64,000 bases of DNA, taken from positions 4,898,001 to 4,962,000 of the forward strand of contig NZ_JARUBP010000001.1 of the NCBI RefSeq assembly GCF_029626225.1, written 5' to 3'. Of this stretch, positions 57,457-64,000 are shown piece after piece; position 1 is the stretch's first letter; each line of letters begins with the position of its first letter. A program made the translations under genes and the position numbers. This DNA is from Asanoa sp. WMMD1127 (GTDB lineage Bacteria > Actinomycetota > Actinomycetes > Mycobacteriales > Micromonosporaceae). Below the pieces are notes generated by a model. It saw only the letters and a list, made by a program, of their open reading frames with translations, had not been told where the DNA came from and did not search any database.

Positions 57457-58602
57457 TCATTCGTTCCACGGGCTTTGGCGGCGGCGGCGTCGGTGTGGCA
57501 TCCAGCGCCGCTGGCGTTCCGGTTTGCGGTCGGGGCGCCAGCGGGCCTCGGCGCGGATGCTGCCGCCGCCGGCCAGGAACAGGTCGGCCCAGCGGGTGCC
57601 GGGGGACGCGTCGACCAGCAGGGCGCGGGCCAGCAGGGTGAGCGGCACGGCGAGGACCGCGCCGACGCCGCCGAGGATGAAGGTCCAGAAGATCAGCGAC
57701 AGGAACGTGACCGTGACCGAGAGGTTGACGCTGTCACCGACGATCTTGGGTTGGACGATCGACTGCAGCACGAAGTTGATCACGCTGTAGACGACGATGA
57801 CCACGATCATCAGGCCGAGCCCCCCTTCGAAGAGGGCGAGTACGGCCGGCGGGGCGAGGCCGATGACGAACCCGATGTTGGGGATGTAGTTGGTGACGAA
57901 CGCGAGCACGGCCCAGAGCGTGGCCAGCGGGATGCCGAGGATCCACAGCGCGATGCCGTCGAAGACGGCGACGATCAGGCCGAACACCGTCGACACGACG
58001 AGGTAGCGGCGGGTGCCCTGGACGAACTGGCGCAGCGCCCGGGTCAGCGACGGCCGCACGAGGTCGGCGCGGGCCATGCGGGCGGGATAGCCGCCGGTCT
58101 CGACCGCCATGAACAGCAGCAGGGTGATCAGGAAGACGGTGTTGGTCAGCAGCGAGAGCACCGCGCCGGCCGCGGTCTGGGCGATGTTGGCCAGCGTGCT
58201 CGGGTCGAGGCGGGTGACCAGCTGCTGTGCGCTCTCCGACTCGACACCCAGGTCCTGCAGCCAGCGCTGCACGTCGTCGACGATGTCGCTGGCCCGGTCC
58301 GCGTACCGCGGCGCGATCGACGCCAGTTGGATGCCGGCGGCCACCAGTGACCCGACGCCCGCCGCGAGGATGCCGTAGAGCAGGAGGATCAGGACGGTCG
58401 TGGCCAGCCAACCAGGAATCCAGCGGGTGAGGTACGAGCGGACGGGGCTGAGCGTGACGACCAGGATCAACGCCAGCACGATCGGGCCCAGCAGGCCGCT
58501 GGCCGCCCGCATGCCGGCGATCACCACGACCAGCGCCGCGGTGGCGTAGAGGGCACGCGTCACGCCCGCGGTGCTCCGCCGGTCCTCCCCGCCCTTCCGC
58601 AC
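57457..58602 (-). CDS. AI-2E family (PerM-like) membrane permease
   Basis: 381 residues with about eight membrane helices. The family core is FVTNYIPNIGFVIGLAPPAV (about 236-255) and the following helices, VYSVINFVLQSIVQPKIVGD with the conserved Q-P, and LIFWTFILGGVGAVLAVPLT. The region after the second helix pair is a long periplasmic loop (YADRASDIVDDVQRWLQDLG). The name derives from AI-2 export by TqsA; other members move Na+/Li+ or unknown solutes. The Arg-rich tail is at the C-terminus. Confidence 0.88.
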   Translation of the reverse strand: MRKGGEDRRSTAGVTRALYATAALVVVIAGMRAASGLLGPIVLALILVVTLSPVRSYLTRWIPGWLATTVLILLLYGILAAGVGSLVAAGIQLASIAPRYADRASDIVDDVQRWLQDLGVESESAQQLVTRLDPSTLANIAQTAAGAVLSLLTNTVFLITLLLFMAVETGGYPARMARADLVRPSLTRALRQFVQGTRRYLVVSTVFGLIVAVFDGIALWILGIPLATLWAVLAFVTNYIPNIGFVIGLAPPAVLALFEGGLGLMIVVIVVYSVINFVLQSIVQPKIVGDSVNLSVTVTFLSLIFWTFILGGVGAVLAVPLTLLARALLVDASPGTRWADLFLAGGGSIRAEARWRPDRKPERQRRWMPHRRRRRQSPWNE

Positions 58603-58742
58603 AACTCATCTCATCACGGACCGCCATTTTCAGGCACAAATCGGGTCGACTCCTGATAAGGCCCGCGAAGATCGGCCCCACATGGTTGTCTGACAGCGGC
58701 TCGCGAGGTTTGCTCGCATTGCGCATACTTTGGGGTGATCTT

Positions 58743-59318
58743 GTGGTGAAACCTTTCCTCACCCGACTCGGCGCGGTCGCCGTGGCCGCCGCCGCGATCG
58801 GCCTGACGGCCACCCCGGCCTGGGCTGACACCACGATCAACATCGACCCGGCCGACACGGGCCAGACGGCGGCCGCGTTCCCGGTGCACCGCTGCGATCC
58901 CGGCCTCGGCGGCGGCCCGTTCCCGGGCCAGGACGTCTGGGTCTTCGCGCTGCCGCGGGACGCCGGCGAGTTCCGGTCGGTGACCGTCGAGTTCGCCACC
59001 GAGGGCGGCCCGGTCACCGAGACGATCACGACCGCACCGGCCGGCGACCGCGCGATCGTCGGCGACCATGCCTGGATCCGCACCTCGGCCGGCCAGAACG
59101 CCGCCGGCGAGCTGGTCAACCCGTTCTCGATCATCTCCGCCAGCGCGGTCGTCACCGGCCACGACGGCGCCTTCGACCTGGCCCAGACCTGCCCGGCCAC
59201 CGGCGGCAGCCTGCCGGTCACCGGCGCCTCGGTCACCCAGCTCGCCGGCATCGGCGGCGCCCTGACCTTCGCCGGCCTCGCGCTCGTCGCCCTGCGCCGC
59301 CGCCGCGCCACGGCCTGA
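58743..59318 (+). CDS. LPXTG-anchored surface protein
   Basis: 191 residues from GTG 58743. A Sec signal peptide (cleavage near TPAWA-DT) precedes a 115-residue beta-rich domain with one Cys pair (HRCDP ... AQTCP). The end has the sortase motif LPVTG, a hydrophobic helix (QLAGIGGALTFAGLALVAL) and RRRR. It should be covalently attached to peptidoglycan by a sortase, which is not in the window. The domain resembles short actinobacterial wall proteins of unknown role. A terminator hairpin follows at 59327-59361. Confidence 0.85.
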   Translation: MVKPFLTRLGAVAVAAAAIGLTATPAWADTTINIDPADTGQTAAAFPVHRCDPGLGGGPFPGQDVWVFALPRDAGEFRSVTVEFATEGGPVTETITTAPAGDRAIVGDHAWIRTSAGQNAAGELVNPFSIISASAVVTGHDGAFDLAQTCPATGGSLPVTGASVTQLAGIGGALTFAGLALVALRRRRATA

Positions 59319-59326
59319 CCCGGCCA

Positions 59327-59361
59327 CCGGACACCCCGGGGGCGGCGCCCGGGATGTCCGG
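59327..59361 (+). terminator. Terminator of the LPXTG gene
   Basis: CCGGACA-c-CCCGGG (59327-59340) pairs with CCCGGG-a-TGTCCGG (59348-59361): 13 pairs with one C/A mismatch and a 7-base loop, 9 bp after the stop codon. Confidence 0.8.
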
Positions 59362-59402
59362 CGCAACTCGGCGCCCGCGGGCGCCTCCTTCCCCGCCGAT
59401 CT

Positions 59403-59437
59403 GACCATGTCGCCGGTTGTCTGTCGGCGACATGGTC
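59403..59437. promoter_or_regulatory. Perfect 13-bp inverted repeat covering a start codon
   Basis: GACCATGTCGCCG (59403-59415) and CGGCGACATGGTC (59425-59437) with a 9-base spacer GTTGTCTGT. The 3' arm contains ATG 59432, the likely start of the next gene. It could be an operator or an mRNA hairpin hiding the start codon. Confidence 0.65.
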
Positions 59438-59755
59438 GTTTTGCTGACCCGCGTGGGGTTCCCGGGCGAGCTGGGCGGCCGCTGGCGGCACGGCTTCGTG
59501 ACGATCAGCCCGCACCACCTCCACTGGCGTCCGCGCCGCCCACGCCCCGGCCCGCCGTTGAGCCTGCGCGGCGTCACCACCCACGGCCGCCCCAGAAGCC
59601 AGGAATGGCACGAGCATTGGTGGCTCGCACCCGGTGTGCGCATCTACCGACTCACCGCGACCAACACTGGGCACGCGGAGTGGGAGCTGGCCGTCGTCGC
59701 CGAGTCGGTGCGGCTTTTCGACGACCTGGTCGTCAGAGAAAGACCGAATTGGTAA
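59432..59755 (+). CDS. Small hypothetical protein with PH-like beta fold
   Basis: 107 residues from ATG 59432 (TTG 59417 possible). Alternating strands dominate: VVLLTRVGFPGELGGRWRHG, FVTISPHHLHWRPRRP, PLSLRGVTTHGRPRSQEWHE, VRIYRLTATNTGHAEWELAV. It ends with an acidic helix VRLFDDLV. The pattern resembles a PH-like or DUF2550-type beta domain without the membrane anchor. No motif gives a function. The start codon lies in a perfect inverted repeat; no ribosome site is seen. Confidence 0.55.
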   Translation: MVVLLTRVGFPGELGGRWRHGFVTISPHHLHWRPRRPRPGPPLSLRGVTTHGRPRSQEWHEHWWLAPGVRIYRLTATNTGHAEWELAVVAESVRLFDDLVVRERPNW

Positions 59756-59858
59756 CCGAGCTATTCGGACAGTTGCCTTCAAACCCATATTGGCCGGGAT
59801 GGGAATGACCGGTAGCCTGCGGAACGGTCCAGCCAGAGATGAATCGACGGGAGCTGCC

Positions 59859-61961
59859 GTGTCTCACCCGGAAGCCGTTCCGATGTTCAGCCCGGAACTC
59901 CGCAGGGGACTCGGCCGCCTGCTCGCGCTCGTGCTCGTCGTGACGGCCGGTCTGGTCGTCGCCGGGCCGGCGCGGGCCGCCACCAACCTCGTGCAGAACC
60001 CGGGCGTCGAACAGGTTGACGGCAACGGTTTCCCGGTCTGCTGGGAGAAGTCCGGCCAGGGCACCAACACCTCGACCATCGCCACCACCAACGACGCGCA
60101 CAGCGGCGGCAAGGCGATGCGGATCACCATCTCCGCGTTCACCAACGGCGACCGCAAGGCGATGATGACGGAGAACGCGCAGTGTGCGCCCCGCGTCAGT
60201 CCAGGCCGCCAGTACGACCTCTCGGTCTGGTACAAGTCGACCACCGCAGCCAACGCGGTCACGCTGTTCCGGCACGACACCAAGCTCGGCTGGCAATACT
60301 GGCTGGACCCGGCGACGCTGCCGGCCACCAACGCCTGGACCCGCAAGACGGTCCGCACGCCGCCGGTGCCGGCCAACACCGACCAGATCACGTGGGGCGT
60401 CTCGATCTACAACCTGGGCACGCTGACCACCGACGACTACGAGCTCGTCGACGCGACGGCGGGCCAGGGCGTCGACGCCTGCACCGACGCGATCGGCTGC
60501 GTCAAGGGCAAGTGGCAGGTCATGCCCTACCAGTCGGCGGTCCGCGGCATCCACGCCGTCGTGCTGCACAACGGCAAGGTGCTGCTCGTCGCTGGTTCCG
60601 GCAACGACCCCAAGGCGTTCGCCGCCGGCACCTTCAAGACCGCGGTGTACGACCCGGCGAACGGCACCTTCACCAACGTCGCCACCCCGGTCGACCTGTT
60701 CTGCGCCGGTCACGTGCAGCTCAAGGACGGCCGCGTGCTGGTGATGGGTGGCAACAAGGACTACCCGACGGCCGACGGCACCGTTGGCTACAAGGGGTTG
60801 AAGAACTCCTACATCTTCGACCCGGCCACCAACAAGTACACGCGGACCAACGACATGCTGGCCGGCCACTGGTACCCGTCGGCCACCGCTCTCGGCAACG
60901 GCGACGTCCTGTCGCTCGGCGGTCTCGGTGAGGACTCCACCGGCACCACGACCACCGACTACTACAGCGCCGCGCAGAACAAGTGGCTGCCGATGGACCA
61001 GACCAAGCAGACCTGGGCGTGGTGGGGCCTCTACCCGGCGATGGTGCTGATGCAGGACGGCCGGCTGTTCTACACGGGCAGCCACACGTTCGGCGTCGGC
61101 CTGCCGGGCGGCGGCGCCTCGATCTACAACTACGGTTCCGGGGCCATCACCGACGTGCCGGGCCTGCGGCGCAAGGACGAGCGCGACCAGTCGATGAGCG
61201 TGCTGCTGCCGCCGGCCCAGGCGCAGCGGGTGTGGACCGTGGGCGGCGGCAACGGTGACGCCGGCGCGACCGCGCACGGCCTGACCGACCTGGTCGACCT
61301 CAAGGCCGCCAACCCGCGCTACACGGCGGGTCCCGTGCTGCCGCAGGGCACGCTGACCGGCGGCGTGCCGCAGACCGGCGAGCAGGGCAAGATGTACGTC
61401 TCGCTGGTGCTGCTGCCCGACGGCACGGTCTTCGAGACCGGCGGCGCCCTGCACAACCGGGCCGACCCCGTCTTCGAGGCCTCGGTCTTCAACCCCAACA
61501 CCAACACGATCCGGGCCGGCATGGCCACGGACCCGGTGCCGCGCACCTACCACTCGTCGGCGTTCCTGCTGCCCGACGGCCGGGTCATGGCGGTCGGCGA
61601 CAACCCCGGCAACGGTTCGTTCGACACCCGGATCTCCGTCTACTCGCCGACCTACCTGTTCAAGGGCGCCCGGCCGGCGATCACCAACGTGGCCAGCACC
61701 AACTGGAAGTACGGCACCACGCAGCGCATCACGGTCAACGGCGCGGTGACCCGGGCGTCGCTGATCCGGCCGGCCGCCGTCACGCACTCGTCGGACCCCA
61801 ACCAGCGGTTCGTCGAGCTGCCGATGACGGTCAGGAACGGCACCACGATCGACCTGAACGTGACGAACAACCCCAACATGGCGCCCGCCGGCTGGTACAT
61901 GCTGTTCGTGCACAACGCCAAGGGCGTACCGTCCGTCGCCAAGTGGGTCAAGCTCGGATGA
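59859..61961 (+). CDS. Secreted galactose-oxidase-like radical-copper oxidase (GlxA type) with N-terminal CBM-like domain
   Basis: 700 residues from GTG 59859 (GGGAG 5 bp upstream). A signal peptide ends at PARA (about residue 40). A carbohydrate-binding-like beta domain follows (about 42-195: ATNLVQNPGVEQVDGNGFPV), then a seven-blade kelch propeller and a C-terminal Ig-like DUF1929 domain. The radical-copper site is complete: Cys282 (LFCAGH) and Tyr339 (HWYPSA) for the thioether cofactor, Tyr564 and His565 (TYHSSA) and His643 (THSSDP). The GlxA homologue of Streptomyces cross-links or processes a surface glycan. An Excalibur-type membrane protein is coupled downstream by ATGA. Confidence 0.88.
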   Translation: MSHPEAVPMFSPELRRGLGRLLALVLVVTAGLVVAGPARAATNLVQNPGVEQVDGNGFPVCWEKSGQGTNTSTIATTNDAHSGGKAMRITISAFTNGDRKAMMTENAQCAPRVSPGRQYDLSVWYKSTTAANAVTLFRHDTKLGWQYWLDPATLPATNAWTRKTVRTPPVPANTDQITWGVSIYNLGTLTTDDYELVDATAGQGVDACTDAIGCVKGKWQVMPYQSAVRGIHAVVLHNGKVLLVAGSGNDPKAFAAGTFKTAVYDPANGTFTNVATPVDLFCAGHVQLKDGRVLVMGGNKDYPTADGTVGYKGLKNSYIFDPATNKYTRTNDMLAGHWYPSATALGNGDVLSLGGLGEDSTGTTTTDYYSAAQNKWLPMDQTKQTWAWWGLYPAMVLMQDGRLFYTGSHTFGVGLPGGGASIYNYGSGAITDVPGLRRKDERDQSMSVLLPPAQAQRVWTVGGGNGDAGATAHGLTDLVDLKAANPRYTAGPVLPQGTLTGGVPQTGEQGKMYVSLVLLPDGTVFETGGALHNRADPVFEASVFNPNTNTIRAGMATDPVPRTYHSSAFLLPDGRVMAVGDNPGNGSFDTRISVYSPTYLFKGARPAITNVASTNWKYGTTQRITVNGAVTRASLIRPAAVTHSSDPNQRFVELPMTVRNGTTIDLNVTNNPNMAPAGWYMLFVHNAKGVPSVAKWVKLG

Positions 61962-62500
61962 GTCGGTGGTATCAGGCCTTCGTGACATGGGTCCGGGGCC
62001 GCAGCCGGCGTGAGCGCATCGGGCTCGCGGCGGCGCCGGTCGTGCTCGTGGTCGCGGTGGTCGGTGTCCTGCTGGCCGGCGGTGGCGGCGACGCCGGCCG
62101 GTGGCTGGCCGGTTCCCCGACGGACACGCAGAGCGACGAGGCGGTCGAGACCGGTGGTGGCGAAAACCCCGACACCGCACCGGAAAGCGAGCCGCGGACC
62201 GGGCCGACGGGCGTGGTGCCGCCCTACGTGCACTCGTTCGCCGAGCAGCCCGGCACCAAACCGCGGGCCCCGGAGGCCTCGCCGACCGCGGGCGTGGACG
62301 TCGCGGAGGGCACCGACGGTTGCGACCACGCCTACGGTGACCGTAACGTCTGCGTGCCGTGGGAGTTCCCGGCCGGGGTCGGCGACCGGTGCGGGTGGCT
62401 GCGGGAGCGGGGCTTCGAACCGCTCAAGATCACTGGTGGGCGCGACCGGCACGGCCTGGATCGCAACGGCGACGGGACGGCTTGTGGCTCCGGCGACTGA
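61958..62500 (+). CDS. Membrane-anchored Excalibur-type calcium-binding protein
   Basis: 180 residues from ATG 61958 (ATGA with the oxidase stop). A basic start (VRGRSRRERIG) precedes one membrane helix (about 25-45). After an acidic/Pro linker (about 50-125) comes a C-terminal domain with CDHAYGDRNVCVPWEFPAGV and the EF-hand-like DRNGDGTACGSGD motif of Excalibur domains, which bind Ca2+. It is exposed outside the cell and probably organises or activates the coupled oxidase, or binds the polymer. Confidence 0.75.
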   Translation: MSRWYQAFVTWVRGRSRRERIGLAAAPVVLVVAVVGVLLAGGGGDAGRWLAGSPTDTQSDEAVETGGGENPDTAPESEPRTGPTGVVPPYVHSFAEQPGTKPRAPEASPTAGVDVAEGTDGCDHAYGDRNVCVPWEFPAGVGDRCGWLRERGFEPLKITGGRDRHGLDRNGDGTACGSGD

Positions 62501-62514
62501 CAGCACAACGACCG

Positions 62515-64000
62515 ATGACTAGGGCGGCGCGCTCGCAGCTGCCCGTCGTGACCCCCAACGGTCCGGTCCACATCCCCCTGCCCCGGCGGGTGGGCGTCCC
62601 GGACACGACGGACCCGCCGACCGATGCGACCATGCTGCTGCCGCGGTCGCCGAGCCAGGAGGAGGCCGAGCGGGCCAAGCGGCAGGCGGTCTGGCTCGAC
62701 CGGATCGCCTGGATCGCGCCCGCGGCGCTGACCCTGGCGCTGTGCCTGATCAGCCTGACCCGCGCCGGGCTCTGGGCCGACGAGCTGGCCACCTGGGGCA
62801 ACACCACGGTGTCCTGGGGCGAGTTCTGGCACCAGCTCAAGGGCACCGACGCCAGCATCGGCCCGTTCTACGTGCTGATCCGCATCTGGACGGCCGTCTT
62901 CGGCGACTCCGACCTGGCGCTGCGGCTGCCCTCGGTGCTGGCGATGGCCGGAGCCGCCGCGATCATCGGCCGCCTCGGCATCCGGCTCGGCTCGTGGCGC
63001 GTCGGCCTGCTCGCCGGCATCACGTTCGCCATCCTGCCGATCGTCACCCGCTTCGGGCAGGAGGCCCGGCCGTACGCGCTGGCGACGTTCTTCGCCGCCC
63101 TCGCCACGCTGCTGCTCCTGCGCATGCTCGAGGGCTTCACGCTCGGCATCGCGATGGCCTACGCCGCCGCGGTCGCCGCCGTCGGCCTCATGCACCTCGT
63201 CGCGCTGCTGCTGCTGGCCGCGCACGGCCTCGCCGTACTCCTGCTGAAGCGGAAGTTGTTGTGGCGCTGGATTCCCAGCGCGTTCGCCGGTCTCCTCCCG
63301 CTGATCCCGATCGTGCTGATCGGCCGCCGGCAGCAGGGCAACCAGATCGGCTGGATCCCCTTCACGGACCTGCACCAGATCCAGGCGTACGGCCTGGAGT
63401 TCTTCGGCGGCGCGCTGATCGGCGGCGCGATGCTCGCCCTCGGCGTGGCGGCGGTCTCCCGCGAACGCGGCGCCGTGGTGGGCATCAGCATCGGCGTCGT
63501 GCCGGTGGTGACGCTGATGGCCCTCGGCTCGGTGGCCCACCTGTGGCAGCAGCGCTACGTGCTCTACACCGTCGTCGGCTGGGCGGTGCTGGTCGGCCTG
63601 CTGCTGGCCAAGCGCAGCGTGGTCGCCGCGGTCTCGACGCTGGCCGCGCTGGCCATCCTGGCACTGCCGGGGCACGTCGAGGTGCGCAAGCCGTCGTTCC
63701 GCTACCAGGACACCAAGGCGGTCGTGGCCCTCATCGACCGGGACTTCCAGCCGGGCGACGGCATCGTCTACGGGCTGAAGGACCGCGGACCCGGCGTGCT
63801 CAACCGCGACGTGATCGCCCACTACCTGCCGCCGGAACGCCGGCCCGTCGACCTGCTGATGGACCGCCCGATGCGCACCGACGGCTGGATGGTGTCCAGC
63901 GAGCACACCGACGTTGCCGCCCGGCTCGGCACCACGAAGCGGATCTGGGTGCTGCGCCTGGGCGAATACGGCGATCCGCTCGACGAACTCGACGGAAACA
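62515..64000 (+). CDS. GT39-like membrane glycosyltransferase, 3' end outside window
   Basis: An open frame from ATG 62515 to the right edge, at least 495 residues, with many membrane helices. After the first helix the motif ISLTRAGLWADELATWGNTT carries the acidic pair of GT-C transferases, followed by GPFYVLIRIWTAVFGDSDLA and TRFGQEARPYALATFFAALA (the ArnT-like EARPY motif). It transfers a sugar from a polyprenyl carrier to an exterior acceptor. It follows the copper oxidase and the calcium-binding protein by 14 bp. The gene continues beyond base 64000. Confidence 0.85.
   Translation, partial: MTRAARSQLPVVTPNGPVHIPLPRRVGVPDTTDPPTDATMLLPRSPSQEEAERAKRQAVWLDRIAWIAPAALTLALCLISLTRAGLWADELATWGNTTVSWGEFWHQLKGTDASIGPFYVLIRIWTAVFGDSDLALRLPSVLAMAGAAAIIGRLGIRLGSWRVGLLAGITFAILPIVTRFGQEARPYALATFFAALATLLLLRMLEGFTLGIAMAYAAAVAAVGLMHLVALLLLAAHGLAVLLLKRKLLWRWIPSAFAGLLPLIPIVLIGRRQQGNQIGWIPFTDLHQIQAYGLEFFGGALIGGAMLALGVAAVSRERGAVVGISIGVVPVVTLMALGSVAHLWQQRYVLYTVVGWAVLVGLLLAKRSVVAAVSTLAALAILALPGHVEVRKPSFRYQDTKAVVALIDRDFQPGDGIVYGLKDRGPGVLNRDVIAHYLPPERRPVDLLMDRPMRTDGWMVSSEHTDVAARLGTTKRIWVLRLGEYGDPLDELDGN

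Overview
This is a very GC-rich, gene-dense window from an actinomycete. GTG and TTG starts are frequent, ATGA/GTGA stop-start overlaps are common, and the gene content includes many ECF sigma factors, a Ser/Thr kinase, an F420-type reductase, a deazaflavin-dependent reductase, a GH18/ricin-lectin chitinase, a GlxA-like radical-copper oxidase and an LPXTG protein. Together these suggest a filamentous member of Actinomycetota, plausibly Micromonosporaceae. That family call rests on general resemblance, not on a marker gene. I saw no rRNA, tRNA, CRISPR array or phage module.

Layout. 1-6.9 kb: the tail of a methyltransferase, a decayed ECF sigma gene, a catalase-fold protein, an orphan Kae1/HypF-like protein that has lost its metal-binding histidines, an MFS exporter with its MarR regulator, ArfB, a ROK kinase and an enoyl-CoA hydratase. 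6.9-7.4 kb is non-coding and repeat-rich, with a 36-bp perfect palindrome and a 44-bp tandem duplication that captured the 3' end of the next gene. 7.4-14.9 kb: LigD-type polymerase, quinone reductase, secreted chitinase, F420-type reductase, P19-like iron-binding protein, phosphotransferase, and a methyltransferase/TetR pair with an operator on the methyltransferase start codon. 14.7-19.5 kb: a four-gene ECF-sigma operon ending in a polysaccharide deacetylase/GT2 fusion. It looks damaged, because an intact IS630-family element (18341-19473) sits 40 bp upstream of the sigma start and the GT2 part carries a frame-shifting deletion.

19.5-25.4 kb: acyl-CoA ligase, a SigB/F-type sigma factor fused to a STAS domain, then a stress-flavoured group (topoisomerase IB, DUF6766-like membrane protein, a 27-residue membrane peptide, a lipoprotein, CBS and ChaB proteins). 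Motifs like those of SigB/SigF promoters (GTTx-N14-16-GGGTAx) lie before the CBS gene, the hemerythrin gene (33.4 kb), a small hydrophilic protein (34.4 kb), the molybdoenzyme (30.0 kb) and the iron-binding protein (11.8 kb). This suggests a local general-stress regulon. 25.5-30 kb: a sugar ABC importer without an ATPase gene, and a CYP152-type peroxygenase. 30-36.3 kb: a molybdopterin oxidoreductase whose Fe-S cysteines are replaced, with a helical partner; hemerythrin, SDR, deazaflavin reductase, and a PHM-like copper monooxygenase lipoprotein.

36.3-38.8 kb is a lower-GC patch (GNAT/MarR, SnoaL-like/TetR) beside a truncated membrane-protein tail, probably acquired DNA. 39-42.2 kb: VOC protein, hydroxyacid dehydrogenase, and an ECF41-type sigma factor with its SDR partner behind a TGTCACA promoter. 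42.3-48.6 kb: a tightly coupled myo-inositol catabolic operon (iolG-iolE-iolC-aldolase-iolB-iolD). 48.6-57.4 kb: Ser/Thr kinase with a probable frameshift in its tail, GT39-like membrane protein, cupin, ABM monooxygenase, TrmB/LuxR-like regulator and a large secreted subtilase. 57.4-64 kb: AI-2E permease, LPXTG protein, small unknown protein, then radical-copper oxidase, Excalibur-type membrane protein and a GT39 gene running off the right edge.
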